DNA of 64,000 nucleotides from Rhodovulum adriaticum (GTDB lineage Bacteria; Pseudomonadota; Alphaproteobacteria; Rhodobacterales; Rhodobacteraceae): NCBI RefSeq assembly GCF_004345735.1, contig NZ_SLXL01000006.1:1-64000 (forward strand). Reading direction: 5' to 3'. Below are positions 33,878 to 43,601 of this stretch, piece by piece. Each line of letters opens with the position of its first letter. Positions within the stretch are counted from its first letter, which is position 1. The notes under the pieces are model-generated. The model was not told the origin of the DNA. It ran no database searches and saw only the letters and a program-made list of their open reading frames with translations. The position numbers were made by a program, and so were the translations under genes.

Positions 33878-36622
33878 CTACTTCTCCTGCTTTTTCAGGA
33901 ACAGCGCGGCGACGGCGACGAAGACGGGGCTGAACCAGGCCAGCGCGATCAGGTCGCGGGTCAGGTCGCGAAACTCCAGCCCCTTGGTGAAGGCGCCGAC
34001 GCTGAGATGCATGTAATAGGTCGCGGGCCAGACCTGTCCGATGAAGCGGCCGCCGCCCTCTAGCGTGGAAACCGGCTGCAACATCCCCGAGAACTGTTGC
34101 GTGGGCAGCATCGCCAGGATCGTGGTGGCAAAGACCGCAGCAACCTGCGTGCGGGTCATGGACGAGATCATCAGGCCGAACCCGCTGGCCGCCACCGCAT
34201 AAAGGACCGCGCCCAGCGACAGGGCCAGCAGGCTGCCCTTCAGCGGGACACCCATCACCACGACCACCAGGAATGTCAGCAGTATGAAATTCACGAAGCC
34301 GATGGCGATATAGGGCAACTGCTTGCCCACCAGGAATTCCAGACGGTTGGTCGGCGTAACGTAGAAATTGGTAATCGTGCCGATTTCCTTTTCGCGCGCC
34401 ATGCTGACCGCCATCAGCACCGCCGGAAAGAACAGCAACAGCATCGCAGGGGCCTTGGGGCCGATGGCATAGATGCTCTCGAAACTGGGATTGAAGCGAT
34501 AGCGCGGCTCGACGGTAGCGGCCTGCTGGGCTTCTGGGTCGATGCCCGCGCCGCGGGCAAGATCGGCCAGATAGCTGTAATGCGCGCCCGCCACGTAGCC
34601 CTCGATCGTGCCCGCGCGGATGGTGTTCGCCCCGTCGATCCAGGCCGAAACGCCGGGCGTGTTGCCCTTCAGCAGATCGCGGCCGAACCCCGGGGGTATC
34701 TCGATCGCCAGGGTGATGTCGCCCGCGCGCAGGCGCCGCTCCATCTCTGCCACGCTGCCCAGGGGTTCGGTTTCCAGAAAATAACGCGACCCTTCGAAAT
34801 TGCGCAGGTAGGCCCGGCTTTGCGGCGTCTGGTCCAGGTCCAGCGCGGCATAGCGCATGTCCTCGACATCCAGCGAAACGCCATAGGCAATCACCAGCAG
34901 CAGGATCGAACTGCCGAGAAAGGCAAAGGCCAGCCGCACCGGGTCGCGCATGACCTCCATGAACTCGCGCATGCTGTAGGCCAGCAGTCGGCCGGGGCTG
35001 AAACGCGACAGGGGTTTGCCCCCGGCCGCCCCCGGTGGGGTATCGGCCAGAGCCTTGCGGTCCGGCGCGGCATCGCCGTCTGTTCCGACAGCGTCCTCGA
35101 TATAGGAAATGAACGCCTCTTCCAGCGTCGCCGCCCCCTTGGCGGCAACCAGCGCGTCGGGCGCGTCATAGACCAGCACCTGCCCCGCATGCATCAGCGA
35201 GATGCGATCGCAGCGCAGCGCCTCGTTCATGAAATGGGTGGAAATGAAGATCGTCACCCGGTCGCGGCGCGACAGTTCGACCAACAGTTCCCAAAATTCG
35301 TCCCGCGCCACTGGATCGACGCCCGAGGTCGGTTCGTCCAGGATCAGCATATCCGGTTCGTGCAACACCGCCACGGCCAGCGACAGGCGCTGTCGGATGC
35401 CCAGCGGCAGGGCGCCTGCGCGCGCATCGGCCTGGTCGGTCAGGCCGAACCGGATCAGCAATTCCGAAATCCGGGACGCGGTCCTTTCCGGCGACAGGTG
35501 GAACAGGCGCGCGTGCAATTTCAGGTTCTGCATGACCGTCAACTCGCCATAAAGCGAGAAAGCCTGACTCATGAAGCCCACGCGCTTGCGTGTCGCCAGA
35601 TCGTCCGCATCGACGGGGTGGCCGAACAGGAACGCCTCCCCCTCGGTGGCCTCCAGCAGCCCGGTCAGCATCTTCATCGTGGTGGTCTTGCCGCAGCCGT
35701 TGGAGCCGAGAAAGCCGAATATCTCGCCCCGCTGGATTTCAAAACTGACATGATCGACCGCGGTGAAATCGCCAAAACGCCGGGTCAGGCCCCGTGCCAC
35801 GATGGCAGGGCCGTCGTCGCCATCCTGCGGGCGGGGCGGAATGGTCAGTTCGCCCCCGCTGCCGCGCCGATCCTCGGGCAACAGCCGGACGAAGGCGGCC
35901 TCCAGGTTATCGCTGACGGTCCTGGCCTTCAGGTCGGCCGGGGTGCCGGTGTCCAGCACCCGGCCCCCATCCATCGCCACCAGCCAGTCAAAGCGCTCGG
36001 CCTCGTCCATATAAGCGGTGGAGACCAGAACGCTCATCCCCGGCCGCTCGGCGCGGATCGCGTCGATCAGTTGCCAGAACTGACGGCGCGACAACGGATC
36101 GACGCCGGTGGTGGGTTCATCCAGGATCAACAGGTCGGGGTCATGGATCAGCGCGCAGCACAGGCCCAGTTTCTGCTTCATCCCGCCCGACAGCTTGCCC
36201 GCCGGGCGGTTCAGAAAGGCATCCAGCGCCGTCGCCTGGGTCAGCCGCGCGATGCGCGCCGCCCGTTCCGCCCTGCCCTGTCCGAACAACCGGCCGAAGA
36301 AATCCAGATTCTCGCGCACGCTGAGATCGGTATAAAGGTTCTTGCCCAGCCCCTGGGGCATGTAGGCGATGCGCGGCCCGACCGCAGTGCGGTGGCGGGC
36401 GTCGGCCATGTCGCCACCCAGAACGGTCAAGCTGCCGGTCTGCAGCTTGCGCGCCCCCGAAACCAGCGCCAGCAGGGTGGATTTGCCCACGCCATCCGGG
36501 CCCAGCACGCCCACCATGCGGCCCGCCGGAATGTCCAGGGTGACGGCGTCAAGCGCCCGCACATCGCCGTAGCCGTGCGAGAGGCCCACAGCCCGGGCGA
36601 TCGGTTCGGGGGTATCGGACAT
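33878..36622 (-). CDS. RbbA-like fusion of two ABC ATPases and an ABC-2 permease
   Basis: This 914-residue protein has two ATP-binding cassettes followed by a membrane domain. Cassette 1 (about 5-240) has GPDGVGKST, LSGGMKQKLG and LLILDEPTTGVDP. Cassette 2 (about 270-500) has GSNGCGKTT, a signature changed to LPLGIRQRL, and MLILDEPTSGVDP. The C-terminal third (about 560-914) is an ABC-2 permease with a long loop and closing helices. This matches E. coli RbbA (YhiH) in length and order. The gene sits between a HlyD-type adaptor and a second ABC-2 permease, the same arrangement as yhiI-rbbA-yhhJ. Export is the likely function; the ribosome link claimed for E. coli RbbA cannot be judged here. 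Confidence 0.85.
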   Translation of the reverse strand: MSDTPEPIARAVGLSHGYGDVRALDAVTLDIPAGRMVGVLGPDGVGKSTLLALVSGARKLQTGSLTVLGGDMADARHRTAVGPRIAYMPQGLGKNLYTDLSVRENLDFFGRLFGQGRAERAARIARLTQATALDAFLNRPAGKLSGGMKQKLGLCCALIHDPDLLILDEPTTGVDPLSRRQFWQLIDAIRAERPGMSVLVSTAYMDEAERFDWLVAMDGGRVLDTGTPADLKARTVSDNLEAAFVRLLPEDRRGSGGELTIPPRPQDGDDGPAIVARGLTRRFGDFTAVDHVSFEIQRGEIFGFLGSNGCGKTTTMKMLTGLLEATEGEAFLFGHPVDADDLATRKRVGFMSQAFSLYGELTVMQNLKLHARLFHLSPERTASRISELLIRFGLTDQADARAGALPLGIRQRLSLAVAVLHEPDMLILDEPTSGVDPVARDEFWELLVELSRRDRVTIFISTHFMNEALRCDRISLMHAGQVLVYDAPDALVAAKGAATLEEAFISYIEDAVGTDGDAAPDRKALADTPPGAAGGKPLSRFSPGRLLAYSMREFMEVMRDPVRLAFAFLGSSILLLVIAYGVSLDVEDMRYAALDLDQTPQSRAYLRNFEGSRYFLETEPLGSVAEMERRLRAGDITLAIEIPPGFGRDLLKGNTPGVSAWIDGANTIRAGTIEGYVAGAHYSYLADLARGAGIDPEAQQAATVEPRYRFNPSFESIYAIGPKAPAMLLLFFPAVLMAVSMAREKEIGTITNFYVTPTNRLEFLVGKQLPYIAIGFVNFILLTFLVVVVMGVPLKGSLLALSLGAVLYAVAASGFGLMISSMTRTQVAAVFATTILAMLPTQQFSGMLQPVSTLEGGGRFIGQVWPATYYMHLSVGAFTKGLEFRDLTRDLIALAWFSPVFVAVAALFLKKQEK

Positions 36623-36640
36623 ATCGCTTTCCTGCGCCGA

Positions 36641-37633
36641 TCAGTTCAACGCCTGGGGCGGCAGGGCCTGCAACGCGTCGGGCCAGTCGGGCTGCGTTTC
36701 GCCAGCCAGCCGCACATAGCCTACGCCGCGAATGCCGGTCTTTACCTGCTCGACATAGTCCATGACCAGCGCTTGCGGGATGCGCAGCTTGACCCGGAAC
36801 ATCAGCTTGTCGCGCTCTTCGCGTGTCTCGACCTCTTTCGGGGTGAACTGGGATTCCGGTGAAACGAAGCTGACCGTCGCCGGAATGGCGATGTCGTCCA
36901 GAATATCCAGAACCACGCGGGCCTCGGTGCCGATGCCGACCCGGTGCGCCTGTGACGAGGGCAGGAAAATCTCCATGTAGACATCGGACAGATCGACCAA
37001 CGTCAGCACCTTGCCGCCGCTGCCCAGCACCTCGCCCGGTTCGGCCAGCTGGTACAGCACCCGCCCCACCGCAGGCGCGTTCAGCACCGCATCGTCGATC
37101 GTGCTCTGCACCTCTTGCGCGGCAGCGCGGGCCGCGTCTACCGCACGCTCGGCAGAGATCTGATTGGCCTCGGCGGCGGCCAGGTTGGCGCGGGCAACGG
37201 CGGTCGCGCTCAGGCGCGTATCGTAGACCTCGGCGCTGGTGTGGCCCTGATCCACCAGGCTTTCGGCCCGGGCCAGTTCCTTTTCGGCAAGGATCAGCCG
37301 TGCCCTGGCCTCTTCGACCTGGGCCTTGGCCGCGGCGACCTGGCTTTCGGCGCTGGCGATATCGGCCTGGGCACGCATCAGTTGCGCGTTCAGTTGCGCG
37401 GTATCGATGCGGGCCAGTTCCTGGCCGGGCTGGACCAGATCACCCTCGGCGACAAAGACCTCGGACAGGCGCCCGGCGATCTTGGTGGCGACATCGACCT
37501 GCGCGGCCTCGATCCGCCCATTGCCCGAGGCCAGGCCGTCGGGCAGGTCGCTGCCCCCGCCGGAGAGTGTGACCAGACCGGCCCCCGCCGCCAGGACAAC
37601 CAACACCAGCGCCAGAATCGTCTTTTTCCGCAT
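36641..37633 (-). CDS. HlyD-family adaptor of the ABC exporter, YhiI/YbhG-like
   Basis: The 330-residue periplasmic adaptor is anchored by one N-terminal helix (ILALVLVVLAAGAGLVTL). It has the usual order: beta region IAGRLSEVFVAEGDLVQPGQ, a long alpha-helical hairpin (about 75-190, with AKAQVEEARARLILAEKELA), a lipoyl-like half (APAVGRVLYQLAEPGEVL) and a beta barrel. It should connect the RbbA/YhhJ-type pump to an outer-membrane channel, which is not encoded here. The ATG at 37633 has GGAG just upstream; the open frame also allows 37645. It is the first gene of its operon and diverges from the tetR gene. Confidence 0.85.
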   Translation of the reverse strand: MRKKTILALVLVVLAAGAGLVTLSGGGSDLPDGLASGNGRIEAAQVDVATKIAGRLSEVFVAEGDLVQPGQELARIDTAQLNAQLMRAQADIASAESQVAAAKAQVEEARARLILAEKELARAESLVDQGHTSAEVYDTRLSATAVARANLAAAEANQISAERAVDAARAAAQEVQSTIDDAVLNAPAVGRVLYQLAEPGEVLGSGGKVLTLVDLSDVYMEIFLPSSQAHRVGIGTEARVVLDILDDIAIPATVSFVSPESQFTPKEVETREERDKLMFRVKLRIPQALVMDYVEQVKTGIRGVGYVRLAGETQPDWPDALQALPPQALN

Positions 37634-37774
37634 GTCGCGCTCCATTCCATCCGTTCCGCCCGGGTCCGGGCCGCCCCACCTTCATCGCAGCGCCATGCTG
37701 CAGCCGCAAGAAACCCACCCCTGCACATCAGCGAAACCCGCCATGCGACAGCGGGGCATCCGCGTCAGGGCGGC

Positions 37775-37813
37775 TTGACTCGCTCGCCCGATAGCTATAC
37801 CGACCGGACGGTA
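37775..37813 (+). promoter_or_regulatory. Promoter and TetR-type operator of the tetR-RND operon
   Basis: TTGACT at 37775-37780 is a good -35. A weak -10 (TATACC) overlaps TACCGACCGGACGGTA at 37798-37813, whose arms TACCG and CGGTA are a perfect inverted repeat with a near-symmetric centre. It lies about 20 bases before the tetR start, as expected for autorepression. It could also affect the divergent adaptor gene, whose start is 165 bases away. Confidence 0.6.
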
Positions 37814-37831
37814 AAGTAAATGAGGCAATCC

Positions 37832-38404
37832 ATGGCGCCCCTCCCCGAACGAAACGCACGCAGCCGGATTCTGGACGCCGCCGAGGCGGTGGCCCTGCGC
37901 GAGGGCGCGCGCCACCTGACGCTGGATGCCGCCGCGCGCGAGGCCGGGCTCAGCAAGGGGGGTGTGCTGTATCATTTTCCATCGAAACAGGCGCTGCTAG
38001 ACGGCATGCTGCAACGGTTCATCGACATGGTGCGGGCAGAGATCGACGGCCATCTCGACCGCTTTCGCGGCCAGGCGAACCCGACCCTGCGCGCGTTGAA
38101 CGCGACGATGCGCGCCCGGCTACAGGGCCCCGACCAGTTACGCATCGCCCTGACCGCCGCCCATGCCGAACACCCCACCGAGAACGCCAAGCTGCGCGAG
38201 GTGTTTGCCCGGGAATGGGAAACGGTGGCGGCCGAAACCACCGACCCCGCCGGGGCGCTGACCATCTGGTGCGCCATAGAGGGGTTGCAGTTCTTTACCT
38301 TGTTCGACATCTGCCCGGTGCCGCCGGCCGAGCGTCTGGTTATCGCCGACCGGATCGACGCGCTGATCGATGCCCTGCCCGGCGTGGACGGAGGTTCCGC
38401 ATGA
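37832..38404 (+). CDS. TetR-family transcriptional repressor
   Basis: A 190-residue regulator. The N-terminal helix-turn-helix is typical: RILDAAEAVALREGARHLTL, then AAREAGLSKGGVLYHFPSKQ and LLDGMLQRF. The C-terminal ligand domain is helical and variable (TIWCAIEGLQFFTLFDI), near the TetR_C_6 type. The ATG at 37832 has GAGG eight bases upstream; a second ATG at 37820 has none. Its stop overlaps the start of the first adaptor gene (ATGA), so it heads the RND operon and most likely represses it and itself through the palindrome at 37798-37813. Confidence 0.88.
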   Translation: MAPLPERNARSRILDAAEAVALREGARHLTLDAAAREAGLSKGGVLYHFPSKQALLDGMLQRFIDMVRAEIDGHLDRFRGQANPTLRALNATMRARLQGPDQLRIALTAAHAEHPTENAKLREVFAREWETVAAETTDPAGALTIWCAIEGLQFFTLFDICPVPPAERLVIADRIDALIDALPGVDGGSA

Positions 38405-39447
38405 TCCGCCTGATCCCGATACTGCTATGCCTTGCGCTGCCCGCATGGGCTGCCCCGCCGCTGAGCGTTGAAATCGTCACGGTCGAGCGGCAGACAGAGC
38501 CGCGCGAATTCTCGCTGACCGGGGAAATCGTGGCACGCGACGCGGTCGACATGGCCTTTTCCACGGGTGGTCGGCTGGCCGCGGTGCCGGTGCAGGCCGG
38601 GGACCGCATCGCGGCGGGCACGGTGCTGGCGCGGCTTGAGGCCGTCCAGCAGGAACAGGCGCTGCGCGCGGCACAGGCCGCACTGGCCAGCGCCCAGGCC
38701 GATTTCCGCCAGGCGAAAGAGGATTTCGAGCGGCAGGAACGGCTGCTGGAACGCGGTGCCACCACCCGGATCGCCCGGGATAACGCCGAGGATGCGCTGA
38801 ACATCGCGCAAGGCAGCCTCGCCCAGGCCCAGGCCGAACTGGACCTGGCGCGCAAGGCCGTCGCCGACACGGTGCTGACAGCCACGGACGCGGCCACCGT
38901 GGTCGAGCGGCTGGGCGAACCGGGCGAAGTGATCGGCGCCGCGCAGCCCGTGATCCGGCTGGCGGTGGGCGACGCGCTGGATGCCCTGTTCGACGTGCCC
39001 GAGGCGATGCTGGTGTCCAACGCGCCCCCGTCGAAAGTTCATTTGAAACTGATCGACCACCCCGACCGGGCCTTTACCGGCGCGGTGCGCGAAATCTCGC
39101 CCCTGGTCGATACCGCGCGGGGAACGGTTGCCGTCACGGTCTCGGTTCTGGACCCGCCGGATGTGGCCGGGTTCGGCGATGCGGTGGTGGGCACGGTCCG
39201 CTTTCCCGGCGACGCGCAGATCGTGCTGCCCCACAGCGCCATCACGGCCACCGAAACCGGCCCCGCCGTCTGGGTCGTGGACCCCGATACGATGGCGGTA
39301 TCGCTGACCCCGATCACCGTCGCGCGGTTCGAAACCGGACGTATCGTGCTGGACAACGGGCTGGACCCGGGGACGCAGGTTGTCGCGCGGGGCGCGCATC
39401 TGCTGTTTCCGGGCCGTATCGTGCAGCCGGCGGAGGCACCCCGATGA
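38401..39447 (+). CDS. RND efflux periplasmic adaptor, first copy
   Basis: A 348-residue membrane-fusion protein with a signal peptide (MIRLIPILLCLALPAWA). It shows the adaptor layout: EFSLTGEIVARDAVDMAFST, a helical hairpin (about 85-155, rich in Ala and Gln), lipoyl-like DAATVVERLGEPGEVIGAAQ and a barrel with LPHSAITATETGPAVWVVD. No lipobox is seen. It starts inside the tetR stop and overlaps the next adaptor by four bases. It is homologous in layout to the following gene, so the pump has two different adaptors. Confidence 0.88.
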   Translation: MIRLIPILLCLALPAWAAPPLSVEIVTVERQTEPREFSLTGEIVARDAVDMAFSTGGRLAAVPVQAGDRIAAGTVLARLEAVQQEQALRAAQAALASAQADFRQAKEDFERQERLLERGATTRIARDNAEDALNIAQGSLAQAQAELDLARKAVADTVLTATDAATVVERLGEPGEVIGAAQPVIRLAVGDALDALFDVPEAMLVSNAPPSKVHLKLIDHPDRAFTGAVREISPLVDTARGTVAVTVSVLDPPDVAGFGDAVVGTVRFPGDAQIVLPHSAITATETGPAVWVVDPDTMAVSLTPITVARFETGRIVLDNGLDPGTQVVARGAHLLFPGRIVQPAEAPR

Positions 39448-40496
39448 AACATCTGCTGTATATCCTGCTGCTGGCTGCGGCGCCCGCCTGGGCGAACACC
39501 GACGCCCCGGCGCCGCGCCCCGTCGTGTCCGAGGTGGTCGACCTGCGGCGCGGCGATGCGACCGGCTATGTCGGCACCGTGACCGCGCGTATCGAAGCCG
39601 ATCTTGGCTTTCCCCTGCTGGGCACGATCGCCACCCGCCCGGTGGACCAGGGCGATCTGGTCGCCGCTGGCGACATGCTGGCCCGGCTGGACCCCGAGGA
39701 CATGGAGGCCGACCTGCGCGCCGCAGAGGCCGGGATCATCGTTGCCGAGGCACAGTTGCGTTCCGCCCGCGATGCCCGCGACCGCGCGCAGGCGCTGGTC
39801 GCCCGCGACGTGGACAGCGAAAGCCGGCTGGAGGATGCCGAACGCACGTTGGCCGGGGCAGAGGCGCAGATGGAACAGGCCCGCGCCGCATTGGCCCAGG
39901 CCCGCGACCGGCTGAAGGACACCACCCTGACCGCGCCCCATGAGGGCGTCATCACCGAGGTCTATGCCGAACCAGGCGCGACCATCTCGGCGGGCGAACC
40001 CGTCTTGCATCTGGCCGCGACCGACCGGCTGGAGGTCGAGATTGACGTGACCGAACGCGATCTTGCCCGACTCAGCCCCGGCACGCCCTTCGAGGTGTCC
40101 CTGATCGCCCAACCCGACCTGACCGCGCGCGCCACCCTGGACCGCATTGATCCCGAGGCCGACCGCAGCACCCGCACCCGGCGGGTTCACCTGGCGCTGG
40201 ACACCCCGCCCGGCGGCTTTCGCCTGGGCGCCCTTGTCGGTGTCCGCCCGGCCCGCGACGCGGCCTCGGGTGTCAGCCTGCCCTATACGGCGGTCCTGTC
40301 GCCCGACAGCGCGCCCGCGGTCTGGGTGGTGGATCGTGAAACCGATACGGTCGCGCGCCGCGCGGTGACACTGGGCGCGCGGCTGGGGGCACAGGTGCAG
40401 ATCACCGGCGGCCTGGCCCCCGGTGAGGAAGTCGTGCTGAAAGGTATTCATTCACTCAAGGACGGGCAGCGCGTCGGCCCGCAGGTGCAGCCATGA
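39444..40496 (+). CDS. RND efflux periplasmic adaptor, second copy
   Basis: A 350-residue membrane-fusion protein with a signal peptide (MKHLLYILLLAAAPAWA). Its parts are TGYVGTVTARIEADLGFPLL, a helical hairpin (about 80-155), TLTAPHEGVITEVYAEPGAT and a barrel ending LPYTAVLSPDSAPAVWVVD. It overlaps the first adaptor and the pump by four bases each. Having two adaptors with one pump recalls Pseudomonas TriABC, where both are needed; that comparison is mine and rests on gene order and size. Confidence 0.88.
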   Translation: MKHLLYILLLAAAPAWANTDAPAPRPVVSEVVDLRRGDATGYVGTVTARIEADLGFPLLGTIATRPVDQGDLVAAGDMLARLDPEDMEADLRAAEAGIIVAEAQLRSARDARDRAQALVARDVDSESRLEDAERTLAGAEAQMEQARAALAQARDRLKDTTLTAPHEGVITEVYAEPGATISAGEPVLHLAATDRLEVEIDVTERDLARLSPGTPFEVSLIAQPDLTARATLDRIDPEADRSTRTRRVHLALDTPPGGFRLGALVGVRPARDAASGVSLPYTAVLSPDSAPAVWVVDRETDTVARRAVTLGARLGAQVQITGGLAPGEEVVLKGIHSLKDGQRVGPQVQP

Positions 40497-43400
40497 GCCG
40501 TTTCAACCTGTCCGACTGGGCGCTCCGGCACCGGTCCTTTGTCTGGTTCCTGATGATCGTGTCGCTAATCGCGGGCGCGCTGGCCTATCTGGACCTCGGC
40601 CGCGAAGAAGACCCCAGCTTTTCCATCAAGACGATGATCGTCTCCGCCGCCCTGCCCGGCGCCGACGTGGAACAGACGCTGGAACAGGTCACCGACCGGA
40701 TCGAGAAAAAGCTGGCCGAACTGCCGGAAATAGATTTCACCCGATCCATCACACGGCCGGGCGAGTCGATCGTCTATGTCGAGCTGCGCGACAACACCGA
40801 CCCCGATCAACTGCCGCGCATCTGGCAGGATGTGCGCAACATGATGTCCGACATTCGCGGGGATTTCCCGCAGGAATTTGCGGGCTTCACCTTCAACGAT
40901 GATTTCGGCGACGTGTTCGGCAACATCTATGCCTTTACCGCCGACGGGTTCACCCCGCGCGAGCTGCGCGATACCGCCGAAGAGGTCCGCCGCCTGGTGC
41001 AACGGCTGGAGGATGCCGGCAAGGTCGACCTGTTCGGCACCCGGGACGAAGCGATCTATCTGGAATTCGACACCGACCGGCTGGCGGCCCTGGGCCTGAA
41101 CCAGCAGCAGGTGCAGGCCACCCTGGCCGCGCAAAACGCCATCCTGCCCTCGGGCGAGATCCAGGCCGGCCCCGAACGGGTGCTGGTCCGCGTGGGTGGC
41201 GCCTTTACCGGGACGGGCAGCCTGCAACAGATCAACCTGCGCGTCGGCGACCGGTTCTTCCGGCTCAGCGACCTGGCTGAAATCCGCCGCGCCTATGTCG
41301 ACCCGCCGACCAGCATCTTCCGTTACAACGCGCAAGAGGCCGTGGGCATGGCCATCGGCATGCGCCAGGGCGCCAACATCCTGGAGTTCGGTGAAGAGCT
41401 GGCCGCACTGATGGAGCGAGTGCAAGCCGACCTGCCCGTGGGGCTGGAAATCCATCAGGTCGCCGACCAGCCCTACGCGGTAGAGGATGCCGTCGGCCAT
41501 TTCATCAAGGCCCTGGTCGAGGCGATCTTGATCGTGCTGGCCGTCAGCTTCGTCAGCCTTGGTCTGCGCGCGGGGATGGTGGTCACGCTGGCGGTCCCGC
41601 TGGTGCTGGCGATCACGTTCCTGGTGATGCACCTCTACGGGATCACGCTGCAACGCATCTCTCTGGGGGCGCTTATCATCTCGCTGGGGCTGTTGGTCGA
41701 TGACGCGATGATCGCCATCGAAACCATGATCTCGCGGCTGGAACGGGGCGACGACCTGCCCAAGGCGGCATCGTTTGCCTGGACCTCTATCGCCTTTCCG
41801 ATGCTGTCGGGCACCCTGGTCACGGTGGCGGGGTTCATTCCCATCGGGTTCAACAGTTCGGCGGCGGGGGAATTCACCTTTTCGCTGTTCGTGGTGATCG
41901 CGGTGTCGCTGACCGTGTCCTGGATCGTCGCGGTGCTGTTCACGCCCCTGATCGGGGTCACGCTGCTGCCCAAGCGGATGAAGCCCCATGACGAGGCCGG
42001 CGGCCTGCCGCGCCGGGCCTTTCGCATCGTCCTGCGGGCCGCGATGCGGGCGCGCTGGCTGACCATCGCGGTGACGCTGGCGGTGTTCGCCACCTCGATC
42101 TGGGGGATGCGCTTCGTCGAACAGCAGTTCTTCCCCAATTCGGACCGGCCGGAACTGATCGTGGACATCGCCATGCCGCGCAATGCCTCTATCCAGGCGA
42201 CGCGGGCCGAGATGGACCGGCTGGAGGCGCACCTGCAAGACCATGAAAACGTGCTGTTCTGGTCCTCTTACGTGGGCCGTGGCGCGCCGCGCTTTATCCT
42301 GTCCTATGACATCACGACACCGGGGCCGAATGTCGGGCAAATCGTGATCCAGACGCCCTCGGTCCAGGCGCGCGACGCCCTGCGGCGCGAGCTGGAGGCA
42401 CTGGTACACACCGAATTCCCCGGCGTGGACGCCTATGTGAAACTGCTGGAAATCGGCCCGCCCGTGGGCCGGCCCGTGCAATACCGCCTGTCCGGGCCCG
42501 ACATCGACCGCCTGCCCGAGCTGGGCCGCCAACTGGCCGCCGTGGTCGCAACCGATCCCCGGCTGGACTATATGGTGCTGAACTGGAACGAGCCCGCCCG
42601 CGTGATCCGCGTGAACCTGTTGCAGGACAAGGCGCGGCAGTTGGGCGTCACCTCCAGTGACATCGCCACCGCGCTGGACCAGATCTATGACGGCGCGCAG
42701 GTCACCGAACTGCGCGATGCGGACTACCTGATCGACATCCTTGCCCGTGGCGACGCCGAGGCGCGGCAGTCCGTCGAAAAGCTGGAAAACCTGCAGATCG
42801 GCACCGCCTCTGGCGTCACGATCCCGCTGCGCGCGGTGGCAACCTTCGATTACGGCACCGAGCAGCCCGAGGTGCACCAGCGCGACCGCATGCCCACCAT
42901 CACGGTAGAGGCCGCCGTGGTCACCGACGACCAACCCGCGACGGTGGTGGCTGCGCTGGCCGACGACATCGACGCCTTTGCCCGGCAGTTGCCGCCCGGA
43001 TATTCGGTGGACCTGGGCGGCGCGGTCGAGGAAAGCGCCGCCAGCCAAGGCCCCATCGCGGCGGTGGTGCCGATCATGCTGCTGGTGATGCTGACGCTGA
43101 TCATGATCCAGATGCAGGGGTTCCGGCTGTCCTTTGTGGTGCTGTGCGCCGCGCCCCTGGGCCTGATCGGGGTGGTGGCCGCGCTGGTGCCCTCGGGGGC
43201 GCCGCTGGGATTTGTCGCGATCCTGGGCGTGCTGGCGCTGGCCGGCATCCTGATCCGCAATTCCATCATCCTGGTCAGCGAGATCGAGGTGCTGCGCAAC
43301 CGCGGCGTCGCCGCGTGGGAGGCCGTCTATCAGGCCAGCGACAGCCGCGCCCGGCCGATCCTGCTGACGGCGGCGGCGGCCAGCCTGGCGCTGATCCCGA

Positions 43401-43537
43401 TATCACGGCAAATCTTCTGGGGGCCGATGGCCTATGCGATGATGGGCGGCATCATCGCGGGCACGCTGATTACCCTGCTGTTCGTGCCCGCGCTGTATCT
43501 GGCCGTATTCCGGGTCAAGGCGCCGGAGAGGACGTGA
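40493..43537 (+). CDS. RND-superfamily efflux pump
   Basis: The 1014-residue inner-membrane proton-driven exporter has the duplicated RND plan: a membrane helix at 10-30, a large periplasmic domain, six helices near 335-500 (with GLLVDDAMIAIE, holding the proton-relay Asp pair, and TLVTVAGFIPIGF), then the second half ending with LGVLALAGILIRNSIILVSE and GTLITLLFVPALYLAVF. It lacks the longer AcrB-type C-terminal extension and is close in size to TriC. Substrates cannot be read from sequence. No outer-membrane factor follows; one from elsewhere must be used. Confidence 0.9.
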   Translation: MSRFNLSDWALRHRSFVWFLMIVSLIAGALAYLDLGREEDPSFSIKTMIVSAALPGADVEQTLEQVTDRIEKKLAELPEIDFTRSITRPGESIVYVELRDNTDPDQLPRIWQDVRNMMSDIRGDFPQEFAGFTFNDDFGDVFGNIYAFTADGFTPRELRDTAEEVRRLVQRLEDAGKVDLFGTRDEAIYLEFDTDRLAALGLNQQQVQATLAAQNAILPSGEIQAGPERVLVRVGGAFTGTGSLQQINLRVGDRFFRLSDLAEIRRAYVDPPTSIFRYNAQEAVGMAIGMRQGANILEFGEELAALMERVQADLPVGLEIHQVADQPYAVEDAVGHFIKALVEAILIVLAVSFVSLGLRAGMVVTLAVPLVLAITFLVMHLYGITLQRISLGALIISLGLLVDDAMIAIETMISRLERGDDLPKAASFAWTSIAFPMLSGTLVTVAGFIPIGFNSSAAGEFTFSLFVVIAVSLTVSWIVAVLFTPLIGVTLLPKRMKPHDEAGGLPRRAFRIVLRAAMRARWLTIAVTLAVFATSIWGMRFVEQQFFPNSDRPELIVDIAMPRNASIQATRAEMDRLEAHLQDHENVLFWSSYVGRGAPRFILSYDITTPGPNVGQIVIQTPSVQARDALRRELEALVHTEFPGVDAYVKLLEIGPPVGRPVQYRLSGPDIDRLPELGRQLAAVVATDPRLDYMVLNWNEPARVIRVNLLQDKARQLGVTSSDIATALDQIYDGAQVTELRDADYLIDILARGDAEARQSVEKLENLQIGTASGVTIPLRAVATFDYGTEQPEVHQRDRMPTITVEAAVVTDDQPATVVAALADDIDAFARQLPPGYSVDLGGAVEESAASQGPIAAVVPIMLLVMLTLIMIQMQGFRLSFVVLCAAPLGLIGVVAALVPSGAPLGFVAILGVLALAGILIRNSIILVSEIEVLRNRGVAAWEAVYQASDSRARPILLTAAAASLALIPISRQIFWGPMAYAMMGGIIAGTLITLLFVPALYLAVFRVKAPERT

Positions 43538-43601
43538 TCGCGCCAAGAAAGCTGCCCCAGCGGGCGGCCGGGACGGGGGCGTGTGAGGGAGGAAGAGCGG
43601 T

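Noticed and set aside
34097-36862. A 921-codon plus-strand frame opposite the RbbA-like gene
   Set aside because: The minus strand encodes two complete ABC cassettes; the opposite frame has no domain and typical antisense composition.
40565-43048. An 827-codon minus-strand frame opposite the RND pump
   Set aside because: The plus strand encodes an intact RND protein in an overlapping operon; the antisense frame is Gln/His/Arg-rich without motifs.
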